This document shows positions 9,345-18,078 of a DNA stretch of 27,392 nt, piece by piece. The notes beneath the pieces are model-generated. The model was not told the origin of the DNA and searched no databases. It saw only the letters and a program-made list of their open reading frames with translations. Source of the DNA: Desulfobacterales bacterium HSG17 (GTDB lineage: Bacteria > Desulfobacterota > Desulfobacteria > Desulfobacterales > Desulfococcaceae); assembly GCA_030377945.1 (NCBI GenBank), contig JAUCGD010000025.1, positions 1 through 27,392 of the forward strand. Reading direction: 5' to 3'. The stretch's first letter is position 1, and each line of letters starts with the position of its first letter. The position numbers and the translations under genes are program-made.

Positions 9345-11447
9345 TTATGCCTCTTTTATATTTTTATGTAAAACAATTGCACAACGTGCCGGCAGATAAA
9401 GGCTTATCATATGCCTAGTCCATTTTTTTGTATTATCGCAAACAGTCAGATATTCCTGTTTTTCTTTCAGCCGTCCGTGCCCACCGTATCTTAAAGCGTC
9501 AGTATTTAAAATCATCTCATATTTTCCAGGGGAAATATCAAACCTGTAATCTGTAAAAGATTTTACAGGATGAAAATTAAAAATATAAACAAGGTCTGCA
9601 CGGGTGTAACTAATGATTTTATCATCTTCATGAATATACAAAAGTTCCGGTCCTGAACCCTTTAGTATCTTAAACCTGTTTGCCAGATTTATCATATCCT
9701 TGTCAAATTTATCCAAAAACCGGTATTTAAGCTCAGGATTATCAACAAGATTCCACTGCCTTTTTGCATGTTGATATGTCCAATTGTTTCCCTGTCTTGG
9801 AAAATCTATCCATTCAGGATGCCCGAATTCATTGCCTATGAAATTTAAATATCCGTCACCTGCTGTGGAAAGTGTTATCAGGCGTATCATCTTATGAAGA
9901 GCCATACCCCGATCAACAGCAAGATTTTTGTCATGTATGCTCATATGCTCATACATTTCTTTACCCATAAGACGAAATATAATTGTCTGATCTCCCACAA
10001 GAGCCTGGTCATGGGATTCTGCATAACTTATGGTCTTTTCATCTTTTCTGCGGTTTGTAAGCTCATGCCAGAGAGTTCCCATATGCCATTGTTCATCTTC
10101 AAATTCTTTTATCAGCTTTATCCAGAAATCAGGTACTCCCATTGCAAAACGGTAGTCAAAGCCTGCTCCCCCTTCTGATACAGGAAGGGCCAGGCCGGGC
10201 ATTCCGCTGACATCTTCGGCAATTGTAACTGCATCAGGCCGAAGGGTGTGGATTAATTTGTTTGCCAGTGTAAGATAAACCAGGGCATGGTTGTCAATGC
10301 TGTGGTTAAAATAATCGGCATAAGAAGTAAAGGCTTTGTCAAGGCCGTGATGAAGGTAGAGCATACTTGTAATTCCGTCAAACCGGAATCCGTCAACATG
10401 AAATTCATCAAGCCAGAAACGGCAGTTGGATAAAAGAAAATGAACAACCTGATGTTTACCATAATCAAAGCATCTGGAATCCCATGCCTCATGAAAACCC
10501 CGGGGGCCGTCGTGAAAATACTGGTTTATTGTGCCGTCAAACAGGCTCAAACCCTCAACCTGGTTGGATACGCAATGGGAATGAACAATATCCATAATAA
10601 TCCTGATACCGGCCTTATGTGCTGTATCAATCAAAGATTTTAAGTCTTCAGGGGTTCCAAACCTTGAAGAAGCTGCAAAAAAGCTGGAAACGTGGTATCC
10701 AAATGAACCATAGTAGGGGTGCTGCTGAATTGCCATTAATTGAATGGTATTGTAGCCTGAATCAATTATTCTGGGCAGGATATTTTCCTTAAATTCATTA
10801 TAAGTGCCAACCTTTTCAGCATCCTGGGCCATGCCCGCATGAGCTTCATAAACAAGGGGATATTCAGGTTTGGAAATCGGGTCATTAAGTTCCCATATAT
10901 AAGGAGCAGAAGGATTCCATACCTGGGCATTAAAAATCAGGGAATCAGGATCCTGAACAACTCTTCTGGCATAGGCCGGAATTCGGTCGCCTTTCCCTCC
11001 AGGCCAGTGAATACTGAGCCGATAAAGGTCTTTGTGCTTCAGCATGTGTTCGGGAAAACGGATTTCCCAGACTCCTTCTTCATTCAAAGGTTTTAAAGCA
11101 AATAAGGGTGATTCCTTCCAGTCTGTCATGGTTCCAATAAAATAGATTTGTGCTGCATTAGGAGCCCACTCCCGGAAAATCCATTGCTCTTTTTGATATT
11201 GATTTTTTTTAAAATGCAGGCCAAAGTATTCATGGCCTGAAGAAAAGTCACAAAGATTAATCTTGTCTTCGGTCAGCTGTTTTTCCGTTTCAACGGCATT
11301 AATAACACGCTGATAAAGAACAGACTCAAAAGGCTTTAAATAAGAGTCTGCTTTTAAAAGGTTTTTTATAATTTTTTTATAAATATTTTTGCTATTGGAT
11401 TCAGGATTTGTCATCAGCTTATCTTGACGATTATTATATTTTGGCAT
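9345..11447 (-). CDS. glgB: 1,4-alpha-glucan branching enzyme (GH13, eukaryote-like GH13_8 type)
   Basis: The 700-residue product forms alpha-1,6 branches in glycogen. An N-terminal CBM48-like domain (FREWAPNAAQIYFIGTMTDW) precedes the GH13 barrel. The catalytic groups are visible: the nucleophile Asp in DGFRFDGITSMLY, the acid/base Glu in TIAEDVSGMP and the transition-state Asp in YAESHDQALVGD. The signatures EAHAGM, GYHVSSFFAASSRFGTPEDLK and GNEFGHPEWIDFPR resemble eukaryotic-type branching enzymes (subfamily GH13_8) more than the E. coli type, which has a longer N-terminus. The first ATG (11447) has no strong ribosome site; the ATG at 11414 is a possible alternative that would remove 11 residues. 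It is the first gene of a two-gene operon with the isomerase and diverges from the kinase gene. Confidence 0.95.
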   Translation of the reverse strand: MPKYNNRQDKLMTNPESNSKNIYKKIIKNLLKADSYLKPFESVLYQRVINAVETEKQLTEDKINLCDFSSGHEYFGLHFKKNQYQKEQWIFREWAPNAAQIYFIGTMTDWKESPLFALKPLNEEGVWEIRFPEHMLKHKDLYRLSIHWPGGKGDRIPAYARRVVQDPDSLIFNAQVWNPSAPYIWELNDPISKPEYPLVYEAHAGMAQDAEKVGTYNEFKENILPRIIDSGYNTIQLMAIQQHPYYGSFGYHVSSFFAASSRFGTPEDLKSLIDTAHKAGIRIIMDIVHSHCVSNQVEGLSLFDGTINQYFHDGPRGFHEAWDSRCFDYGKHQVVHFLLSNCRFWLDEFHVDGFRFDGITSMLYLHHGLDKAFTSYADYFNHSIDNHALVYLTLANKLIHTLRPDAVTIAEDVSGMPGLALPVSEGGAGFDYRFAMGVPDFWIKLIKEFEDEQWHMGTLWHELTNRRKDEKTISYAESHDQALVGDQTIIFRLMGKEMYEHMSIHDKNLAVDRGMALHKMIRLITLSTAGDGYLNFIGNEFGHPEWIDFPRQGNNWTYQHAKRQWNLVDNPELKYRFLDKFDKDMINLANRFKILKGSGPELLYIHEDDKIISYTRADLVYIFNFHPVKSFTDYRFDISPGKYEMILNTDALRYGGHGRLKEKQEYLTVCDNTKKWTRHMISLYLPARCAIVLHKNIKEA

Positions 11448-11498
11448 ATATGAAACAGGTTGGATTTAAAACCCTCCCGGCAAATATTTTCTTATAAT

Positions 11499-11527
11499 CA
11501 TATACAGGATAAAAAATATTTAATCAA
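11499..11527 (-). promoter_or_regulatory. Candidate promoter for the branching enzyme-isomerase operon
   Basis: On the minus strand TTGATT (11527-11522) and TATATG (11504-11499) are spaced by 17 bases, about 50 bases before the branching-enzyme ATG. Next to it, TGTATATACA (11530-11539) is a perfect 10-base palindrome in the divergent gap. The -10 match is only 4 of 6. Confidence 0.3.
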
Positions 11528-11577
11528 CGTGTATATACATATCGAGATTTTGTTTATAAAAACAATTGCATGGGCAA

Positions 11578-12702
11578 ATGAATAAAGGATACATTAAAGA
11601 CATGGAAAGAAAATATGAGTTTATTGCCAATGCATCTAAAGATTTTATGACCTTGATTAATAGAAATTATATTTATGAAGCAGTAAATAAATCCTATTGT
11701 GAAGCCCATAATAAAAAACGTGAAGATATTATCGGCCGCAGTGTGCCGGAAGTATGGAACAAAGAAAGGTTTGAAAATGATATAAAAAAATATCTGGACA
11801 AATGTTTTGCAGGCAATGAAATCAATTATGAAGAATGGTTTGAGTTTGATGGTAATGATCGTCAATGCTATAATGTAAGTTATTATCCATATTATAATGA
11901 AAATGGAAAAATAACCCATGCAGCCGTTGTTTCCCGTGATGTAACTGCTTACAGGCAGGCAGAAGAGCAAAGGGATAAACTTGAAATGCAGCTGCGGCAG
12001 ACCCAGAAAATGGAAGCAATCGGCCAGCTTGCAGGGGGAATTGCCCATGAGTTTAATACTCTTGTTGGGATAATTCTTGGTTATGGTGATATGTTAAAAG
12101 ATGAGATTCCCGAACACATTACAGCCCGTCAATACTTAAACGGCATAATAGATGCCGGGCAGCGTGCAAGGATATTGATAAGGCAGATAAAAGACTTCAG
12201 CCGTCTTGATGTATTGGAACATGAAAAAATTCTGATCAATGAGGTTGTTGAACAGGCTGCTAAAATGCTGAATCCTTTAATGCCTTCAACAATTGAAATT
12301 CGATATCATGCTGCTGAAAGTTTTGTTATCTCAGGAAATTCAAATCAGATTCATCAGGTGATACTTAATTTGGGCATTAATGCAGGTTATGCCATGTCTG
12401 GGACTGGAGGGCTTTTGGATATAAATCTTGAGAAAGTTGATTCTGATTATGACATGGTGTTAAAAAAAATAAATTCAGGATATTATGTTAAATTAAGTGT
12501 CAGTGACTCAGGATGCGGCATGGAACAAAAGATTGCAGTACGTGTATTTGAGCCTTTTTTTACAACTAAAAATGTGGGAGAAGGCAGTGGAATGGGGCTG
12601 GCTATTGTTTACGGTATCATAAAAAGGCATGGAGGATTTATTAGTGTTAAAAGTGAGCCTGGAACCGGCAGTACATTTAACATTTATCTGCCCTTAATTT
12701 AA
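11578..12702 (+). CDS. Soluble PAS-domain sensor histidine kinase
   Basis: The product has 374 residues from the ATG at 11578; a TTG at 11566 and an ATG at 11602 are alternatives, and none has a strong ribosome site. No membrane segment is present, so it is probably cytoplasmic. Residues about 10-128 form a PAS domain ([17 protein letters not shown] to [14 protein letters not shown]). A short coiled coil leads to the H-box [17 protein letters not shown] with the phospho-acceptor His157; the family usually has HDFNN. The N-box is [13 protein letters not shown], the G1 box is VSDSGCGM, and [14 protein letters not shown] forms the G2 region, so the ATP-binding domain is complete. The next gene, 39 bases on, encodes a receiver-only response regulator, its likely partner. 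The signal sensed is unknown. Confidence 0.9.
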   Translation: MNKGYIKDMERKYEFIANASKDFMTLINRNYIYEAVNKSYCEAHNKKREDIIGRSVPEVWNKERFENDIKKYLDKCFAGNEINYEEWFEFDGNDRQCYNVSYYPYYNENGKITHAAVVSRDVTAYRQAEEQRDKLEMQLRQTQKMEAIGQLAGGIAHEFNTLVGIILGYGDMLKDEIPEHITARQYLNGIIDAGQRARILIRQIKDFSRLDVLEHEKILINEVVEQAAKMLNPLMPSTIEIRYHAAESFVISGNSNQIHQVILNLGINAGYAMSGTGGLLDINLEKVDSDYDMVLKKINSGYYVKLSVSDSGCGMEQKIAVRVFEPFFTTKNVGEGSGMGLAIVYGIIKRHGGFISVKSEPGTGSTFNIYLPLI

Positions 12703-12741
12703 GTTTGATATTTTTATAAAAGAATAAGGTGGTAATAAAAT

Positions 12742-13137
12742 ATGGCACGTATTTTAGTAATTGATGATGATGACGGTTTTCGGAAGATGGTAAGATATAT
12801 GCTGGAAAAAGAAGGGTATAAGGTAATTGAAGCTTCTGATGGTAATGAAGGCATTGAGATTTATAATCAGGAAGAAATTGATCTTGTTATTACAGATATT
12901 TTTATGCCTGAAAAAGAGGGAATTGAAACCATTATAGAACTCAGGCGTGATAATCCTGATATTAAAATTATTGCAGTTTCCGGCGGAGGCTGGAAAGGAG
13001 ATTTTGATGCTCTGAAGATTGCACAGGCATTTGGGGTTCAGAAGGCATTTGAAAAACCTTTTGAGCGTAAAGAAATTATAGACACAATTAGTGAACTTCT
13101 GGGGGAAAATCTTTCAGAATACAAACAAAAAAAGTAA
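12742..13137 (+). CDS. CheY-like single-domain response regulator
   Basis: The 131-residue receiver protein starts at an ATG preceded by AAGGTGG. The acidic pocket is in VIDDDDG (residues 6-12), the phospho-accepting Asp52 in VITDIFMPEKEG, the switch Ser80 in IAVSGGG and Lys105 in FEKPFE. There is no DNA-binding or enzyme output domain, so it acts by protein-protein contact or as a phosphate relay. The kinase immediately upstream (39-base gap) is its likely phosphodonor. Its last codons overlap a hairpin that terminates the opposing transcript. Confidence 0.92.
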   Translation: MARILVIDDDDGFRKMVRYMLEKEGYKVIEASDGNEGIEIYNQEEIDLVITDIFMPEKEGIETIIELRRDNPDIKIIAVSGGGWKGDFDALKIAQAFGVQKAFEKPFERKEIIDTISELLGENLSEYKQKK

Positions 13138-13169
13138 TGGTAATGGAATTCGTTATCCATTACCATTAC
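13127..13169 (-). terminator. Rho-independent terminator for the minus-strand lipoprotein transcript
   Basis: A perfect 14-base-pair stem (arms 13134-13147 and 13156-13169, built on a repeated TAATGG) with an 8-base loop is followed on the minus strand by seven T residues (13133-13127). It lies about 50 bases past the lipoprotein stop and overlaps the last codons of the response regulator. On the plus strand the hairpin lacks a T tract but could slow readthrough. Confidence 0.75.
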
Positions 13170-13217
13170 CTTATTCTATATGAAATTTAGAAAATATTTT
13201 AGAACTTCATACTTTCC

Positions 13218-15119
13218 TTAATAAAGACCAAGTGCCCTGAGAGTTTCAATGGTCAAACTTCCTTCAGCAAGTCCTTTATCCTCCTGGAATGCTTTTAAAG
13301 CATTGCGGGTTTCACAACCGTAAATACCGTCAATTTTGCCGGGTTCATAGCCTGCCCCTTGTAAAGCAAGCTGAACCTGTTTGATTTTTGAATTGTCAAT
13401 CTGTACATCACACAATGCCGGACGCCAGACAATTCTACTGTCGCTGATTTTTACCTTTTTGCTAATAGTTTTATATTCAGCAGGCACAGGAATCCTTTTT
13501 TCCTTTGCCTCTTCAACAAGTTTTCTGACCTTAACAGTCTTGTATTTGGCCGGGATAGCTATTGTACGTGTTTTGGCAGCATTTGCCATGACTTTTTTCT
13601 TAACAGTTTTGTATTCAGCCGGAATAGCTATAGTACGTGTTTTGGCAGGCTCTACCATGACTTTTTTCTTAACATTCTTGTATTCAGCCGGGATAGCTAT
13701 AGTACGTGTTTTAGCAGGTTCTACCATGATTTTTTTCTTAATGGTCTTGTATTCAGCCGGGATAGCTATAGTACGAGTTTTAGCAGGTTCTACCATAACT
13801 TTTTTCTTAACAGTCTTGTATTTGGCCGGGATAGCTATATTATGTGTTTTGGCAGGCTCTACCATGACATTTTTCTTAACAGTCTTGTATTTAGCCGGGA
13901 TGGCGGTTGTACGGGTCTTGGCATCCTCTACCAGGACTCTTTTCTTAATGGTTTTGTATTCAGCCGGGATAGTAACAGTTCTCTCTCTATCGCTGTTGGG
14001 AACCAGCTCTTTTCTGCTGACATTCTTGTATTTAGCTGGAGTTTCGACCAGGCACAGGGTTTCGCACTGGGTTAATCCTTTTTCCTGATCTTCTGGAGAG
14101 CATATAGTCCACTTTTTTACCCATTTTGTGGAAGCCGGTTTCACCAGAACTTTGTCAACAACAGTTCTGTATTTGGGACCGCTTTTTTCAACACGCGTAG
14201 AAGCCGGTTTTACCATGACCTTTTCGGTGCGCCATTCATATCTTGCAGGAGTGACCTGAATGTCATCTGATGCTTCATTTACCATAACCTTTTCGCTGCG
14301 CCATTCATATCTTGCAGGAGTAACCTTAATGTCATTTGATGCTTCATTTACCAGTACCTGTTCCTCGCGCCATTCATATTTTGCAGGAATTACCTGAATG
14401 TCTTCAGAAGCTTCATTTACCATGATCTTTTCGTTGCGCCATTCATATTTAGCAGGAATCACCTGGATGTCTTCAGAAGCTTCTTTAACTATGACTTTTT
14501 CTTTGCGCCATTCATATTTAGCAGGAATGGTTTCAATTTTATTTGAAGCTTCTTTTGACACAACCTGTTCTGAGGCCCATTCATATTTAGCAGGAATGGT
14601 TTCAATTTTATTAGAAGCTTCTTTTACCACAACCTGTTCTGAGGCCCATTCATATTTTGCAGGAATAATTTCAATTCGTTCCCTGGCTGGAGAAGCCTCC
14701 ACCTGCTCTGTTACAGTTTTGTACTTGGCTGGAGCTACACAGCGAGAATAACATTCACCTGGTTTTGCATCTGGCGGTACTCCTTCTGCACCACCCTCAT
14801 TCATGGGTACAGCTTTAGTTTCAGCAAGGGCTTTGGCTTCCTGTTTTGCCTGTTCTTCCCTGGCTTTAGCTTTCTGTGCGTCTTGTTTTGCCGCTTCTAC
14901 ATTCTTATCCTTAATAAGGAGCTCTGCATCTTTCTTCTTTAAGTCCTGTTCCAGATTTTTAACTTGTTCCTTTAATTTCAAGGTTTCATCATTTGTGCTT
15001 GCAACCGGTTTATTTTTAATAACCGGGTCATTTTTAACAACAGTCTGGTCTGTTGCACACCCTGTCACAACAAAAAGGGCTATCAATAATAGCATTGCAT
15101 AATTTTTCAACTGCTTCAT
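13218..15119 (-). CDS. Repeat-rich lipoprotein with peptidoglycan-binding domain
   Basis: The frame is open to 15197, but AAGGAG just before two adjacent ATGs (15122 and 15119) fixes the true start; 15119 gives the better 5-base spacing and 633 residues. The N-terminus has a lipoprotein signal (LLLIALFVVTGC) with the lipidated Cys in VTGC. Next come about 70 residues of Lys/Glu/Ala-rich coiled coil, then eighteen 23-residue repeats. One family is IPAKYEW-EKV-V-EAS-DIQV (about 8 copies); the other is IPAEYKTVKKKVMVEPAKTRTIA (about 8 copies). Between them is a Cys-containing break (TICSPEDQEKGLTQCETLC). The last 60 residues are a PG_binding_1 domain (VQLALQGAGYEPGKIDGIYG). The protein probably spans from a lipid anchor to the cell wall as a structural tether; this is inference. 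A promoter lies in the 96-base gap upstream. Confidence 0.88.
   Translation of the reverse strand: MKQLKNYAMLLLIALFVVTGCATDQTVVKNDPVIKNKPVASTNDETLKLKEQVKNLEQDLKKKDAELLIKDKNVEAAKQDAQKAKAREEQAKQEAKALAETKAVPMNEGGAEGVPPDAKPGECYSRCVAPAKYKTVTEQVEASPARERIEIIPAKYEWASEQVVVKEASNKIETIPAKYEWASEQVVSKEASNKIETIPAKYEWRKEKVIVKEASEDIQVIPAKYEWRNEKIMVNEASEDIQVIPAKYEWREEQVLVNEASNDIKVTPARYEWRSEKVMVNEASDDIQVTPARYEWRTEKVMVKPASTRVEKSGPKYRTVVDKVLVKPASTKWVKKWTICSPEDQEKGLTQCETLCLVETPAKYKNVSRKELVPNSDRERTVTIPAEYKTIKKRVLVEDAKTRTTAIPAKYKTVKKNVMVEPAKTHNIAIPAKYKTVKKKVMVEPAKTRTIAIPAEYKTIKKKIMVEPAKTRTIAIPAEYKNVKKKVMVEPAKTRTIAIPAEYKTVKKKVMANAAKTRTIAIPAKYKTVKVRKLVEEAKEKRIPVPAEYKTISKKVKISDSRIVWRPALCDVQIDNSKIKQVQLALQGAGYEPGKIDGIYGCETRNALKAFQEDKGLAEGSLTIETLRALGLY
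13401..14735 (-). repeat. Eighteen tandem 69-base coding repeats
   Basis: Repeats of 69 bases (23 codons) fill most of the lipoprotein gene. Two sequence families lie in two blocks. Neighbouring copies within a block are nearly identical, pointing to recent unequal exchange. The period is a multiple of three, so long open frames also appear on the opposite strand; these are artefacts. Confidence 0.88.
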
Positions 15120-15168
15120 CATTTCTCCTTTTTTTATTAAATTAAGTATGTTAAATAAACTATTGTAT

Positions 15169-15197
15169 ATATTATATTGTTTGAGATGTTTATGCAA
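15169..15197 (-). promoter_or_regulatory. Candidate sigma-70 promoter for the lipoprotein gene
   Basis: Minus-strand TTGCAT (15197-15192) is followed after 17 bases by TAATAT (15174-15169), or after 15 bases by a perfect TATAAT (15176-15171). It lies about 50 bases before the start at 15119, with AAGGAG in between. Confidence 0.45.
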
Positions 15198-15214
15198 GTG
15201 GTAAAGAAAATATT

Positions 15215-17470
15215 TTATGCAATATAATAAGCCACAAAACGATCCAGGGATTTAACAGCAGATCGAATATCATTATAAACCGGAAGTCCGTTTTTCTCCA
15301 AAATAGAGACAAAATCCTGATAATATTTTCCTGCATTTACACAGATAACCATAGGTTTACAATAAGATTTGTTTAAACGAACCAGGAGATTGGCCAGACT
15401 GTCCGGGTCATGACAGGTTTCGGCCAGTGTTTTCAAATTGCTTGAATGTGGAACTATTGATACAAAAACACAGTCAACATTATCATCTTGCAGCACTGCT
15501 TCAACAAAATCACCATACATGAGATCATTGGCCATAGGAGTTATATCTAAAAAAGATGTGTCTGTGTCAATAAGTCCTGAAGTATTTAATTTTACCAGTT
15601 TTTTCCTTGTTTGCTCAGATAATCCTGCCTGTTTCAGATGTTTTAATTCATCTGCTCCCACAGCAGACTCAAACCCTGCATTTACAACACCTGCCACCCT
15701 GTTGCCGCGGGGCAGTTTTTTTGCTGCCAGGGAAAATATTTTAACATAATCATAATGGTCTTCTATATTTTCAACCAGGATTATACCTGCCTGTTCACAA
15801 GCCGCTTTAAAAACATCATAACTGCCTGACATGGATGCAGTATGGGATGCTGTTATTTTTGCACCTGCATTTGTTTTTCCTGCTTTATAAATGATAATGG
15901 GTTTGGATATTTTTTTGGATAATTGAAAAAACTGCCGCCCTTCACCCGGTTCAAGCCCTTCTACATAAAGAGCAATCAAATCAATAAAAGGTTTTGAAGA
16001 AAACCAGGCTATTAAGTCAGTAAGCTTAACATCATATTTGTTGCCAAAACTGACTATTGATTTTAAAAGTCCGGAATTTTGAAATTTGTCTATTGCAGTA
16101 ACTGAAAAGGCTCCGCTTTGGGTCAATAATACGGTATTGGCTGATTCTGAGCATTTTAAGCTCAGGCGTTCTTCTTCAATAAACAGGGTGTTAATACCTT
16201 TAATGGAACCTTCATGTCCATAAAAAACACCCATGCAGTTTGGGCCCATAATTCTTGTTTTTCTAAAATAAGGTTTCATGGAATCAAGGGTTTTTGTAAA
16301 TTCCAAATAGTTTAAATTAGAAGGGATGCCTGGAATCAAAATAACTGCTTTTGGAGGATTATGATTTAAAGATTTAAGAAAATTCGCTATAAAACGGGCA
16401 GGAGCAGCATAAACAATAAGGTCAATATGTTCAGTAATTTCATCAACAGATCGAAACAATGAGTATTTTTTTTGGTCAAAACAGATTTCACCTCCATTTG
16501 AATTTATAAGGTATAGATCATTCCTTCCCATATCATGGAGTTGAAGTGCAATAAGCCTTCCAAGGCTTTGCTTTTCAAGGTTTGCCGAAACACCTATAAC
16601 TGCAATTCCTTTAGGAGCAAAAAATCCTTCAAGATTATCCTTGTTTACAGGAGGCACAGCATTGTTTTGGTTTGATGCGCTTGAAAAATGGGCAAACCCG
16701 TCAACTGCAATAAAACGCTCATCTTCTGCAATCACAAAAGGGTTAATATCCAAAGCCTTTATAATAAATTCAGGTTGAGTTTCTGATTTATGTTCTAATA
16801 TAAAAGAATAATGATAGGCCAGTCTGCTTAAAAGGGATGCGGCATTGGCAAAGTATTTCAGATATTTGGAAAGTCCTTTTGCTTCAAATTTATTGCGGAT
16901 ATTGAGTTTTGAAACCATATCCACAGCTTGATCAATATCTAAAGGAGGCAGAAAAAGATTGGGAGGATCATAATACCTGGCAAAAAATTCAGCATCATCC
17001 CCGCCCTTACTCATGGTCATTACAGGGCCGAAAGCATTGTCTTCTTTAAAGCCTATCAATACCTCATAGCCCAGTGCCTGGGTATGGGGAATAAATTCAA
17101 CTGCAAGAAAACCTTTAATATCAGGTTTATTTTCTTTGGGGAAATGTGATAATACCTCTTTTTTCATCTGATTAAGAACAAATTGAATATAAAGAGGCTC
17201 ATAGTTTCTTACTTTTTTAACACCTCCAATTTTCTGCTTATGTGAAATGTCGGGAGATACTATTTTCAGAATAACATAATGCCTGAATTGATGAAGAATG
17301 CTCTCATTTATTTTGGATGGGTCTTCTATAAATACAAATTTAGGTGTTTCAAGCCCAATGCAGTCAAGGATTTTATAAACTTCATGTTCATAAAGTATTT
17401 CTCGTTTTTCATTATGGGCAGACCTAAAAACCTGATTGATCCTTTCCAGGATTTGTTCTGAAAATTTCAT
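15215..17470 (-). CDS. ADP-forming acetyl/acyl-CoA synthetase, fused beta-alpha order
   Basis: The 751-residue product begins at an ATG with AAGGTGA upstream. Residues 1-260 are the ATP-grasp (beta) part, with ILKIVSPDISHKQKIGGV carrying the conserved His77 and GFKEDNAFGPV. Residues about 280-420 are a CoA-binding Rossmann domain (FFAPKGIAVIGVSA, IMGPNCMGV). Residues 440-751 are the succinyl-CoA-ligase-like part, with His543 in ITASHTASMSGS, the likely phosphorylated residue. Enzymes of this family make acetate or another acid plus ATP from acyl-CoA, ADP and phosphate, or run in reverse. Most fused bacterial forms put alpha first; here beta is first. The glycine-rich ATP segment after FGPV reads MTMSKGGDD and is atypical. 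The acyl substrate cannot be read from sequence. It diverges from the fatty-acid/radical SAM operon by 121 bases. Confidence 0.85.
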   Translation of the reverse strand: MKFSEQILERINQVFRSAHNEKREILYEHEVYKILDCIGLETPKFVFIEDPSKINESILHQFRHYVILKIVSPDISHKQKIGGVKKVRNYEPLYIQFVLNQMKKEVLSHFPKENKPDIKGFLAVEFIPHTQALGYEVLIGFKEDNAFGPVMTMSKGGDDAEFFARYYDPPNLFLPPLDIDQAVDMVSKLNIRNKFEAKGLSKYLKYFANAASLLSRLAYHYSFILEHKSETQPEFIIKALDINPFVIAEDERFIAVDGFAHFSSASNQNNAVPPVNKDNLEGFFAPKGIAVIGVSANLEKQSLGRLIALQLHDMGRNDLYLINSNGGEICFDQKKYSLFRSVDEITEHIDLIVYAAPARFIANFLKSLNHNPPKAVILIPGIPSNLNYLEFTKTLDSMKPYFRKTRIMGPNCMGVFYGHEGSIKGINTLFIEEERLSLKCSESANTVLLTQSGAFSVTAIDKFQNSGLLKSIVSFGNKYDVKLTDLIAWFSSKPFIDLIALYVEGLEPGEGRQFFQLSKKISKPIIIYKAGKTNAGAKITASHTASMSGSYDVFKAACEQAGIILVENIEDHYDYVKIFSLAAKKLPRGNRVAGVVNAGFESAVGADELKHLKQAGLSEQTRKKLVKLNTSGLIDTDTSFLDITPMANDLMYGDFVEAVLQDDNVDCVFVSIVPHSSNLKTLAETCHDPDSLANLLVRLNKSYCKPMVICVNAGKYYQDFVSILEKNGLPVYNDIRSAVKSLDRFVAYYIA

Positions 17471-17535
17471 TGGGGATCACCTTAAAATATAATTATTTTC
17501 AATTTTTGTCTACTTATGTTACAATATTCAGGTAT

Positions 17536-17564
17536 TTGTATTCAAGTATTGTTTATTATAATAT
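17536..17564 (+). promoter_or_regulatory. Candidate promoter for the acyl-carrier/radical SAM operon
   Basis: TTGTAT (17536-17541) is followed after 17 bases by TAATAT (17559-17564), or after 15 bases by TATAAT (17557-17562). It lies about 28 bases before the thioesterase ATG, in the 121-base gap between divergent genes. Confidence 0.4.
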
Positions 17565-17591
17565 TAACTTTTAACAAAAAGATATGAAATT

Positions 17592-17987
17592 ATGATTTCT
17601 AAAGAACTTTTTATGCAAAGAGATAAGTTTGCCCGTTATCTTGGCATTGAATTACTGGAACTTTCAGAAGGTTATGCAAAAGCAAAGCTTGAGATAAAAG
17701 AAAATCATTTAAACGGTCATAATATTGTTCACGGAGGAGCTGTTTTTTCCCTTGCAGACCTGGTTTTTGCAGCAGCATCAAATTCCCACGCTAATGTAGC
17801 CCTGGCAATTAATGCCAGTATTTCATATGTAAAAGCAGCCCCTGGAGGAACCTTATTTGCCCAGGCAAGAGAAACCTCTTTAAATCCAAAGCTTGGAACC
17901 TATGCAGTAGATATAATAAATGAAAATAATGAAAAGATTGCCATGTTTCAGGGTATGGTTTACAGAAAAAAGGAAAAATGTGAATAA
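17592..17987 (+). CDS. PaaI-family hotdog thioesterase
   Basis: The 131-residue product has the single hotdog-fold length of PaaI-type acyl-CoA thioesterases. The key segment HNIVHGGAVFSLADLVFAAAS (residues 43-63) has the His-Gly-Gly loop at 47-49 and the catalytic acid Asp56, followed by the beta strand INASISYVKAAPGGTLFAQA. It should hydrolyse an acyl-CoA or acyl-ACP thioester in the cytoplasm. No strong ribosome site precedes the first ATG; Met8 is an alternative start. It is the first gene of a run of six on the same strand, 91 bases before the dehydratase gene, so its job may be release or editing of acyl chains handled by that group. Confidence 0.88.
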   Translation: MISKELFMQRDKFARYLGIELLELSEGYAKAKLEIKENHLNGHNIVHGGAVFSLADLVFAAASNSHANVALAINASISYVKAAPGGTLFAQARETSLNPKLGTYAVDIINENNEKIAMFQGMVYRKKEKCE

Positions 17988-18078
17988 GACAGATATGATG
18001 AATTATGTATTGATATTTAAACCAAAGATGGATAATCTATCAGATTTGATTAAAAATAAAAATATAAGAAGATAATAA

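Noticed and set aside
13381..14088. Long open frame on the + strand, antisense to the lipoprotein repeats (235 codons, hydrophobic and repetitive).
   Set aside because: It mirrors the 69-base repeats, whose period is a multiple of three, so the frame stays open by repetition. It has no ribosome site and no relation to known proteins.
13401..14735. Repeat block considered as a CRISPR array.
   Set aside because: The repeats are contiguous, have no unique spacers, and translate in frame in a protein with signal and binding domains.
14398..14751. Second repetitive antisense frame over the other lipoprotein repeat block.
   Set aside because: Same repeat artefact; the minus-strand gene has a lipoprotein signal and a recognised C-terminal domain.
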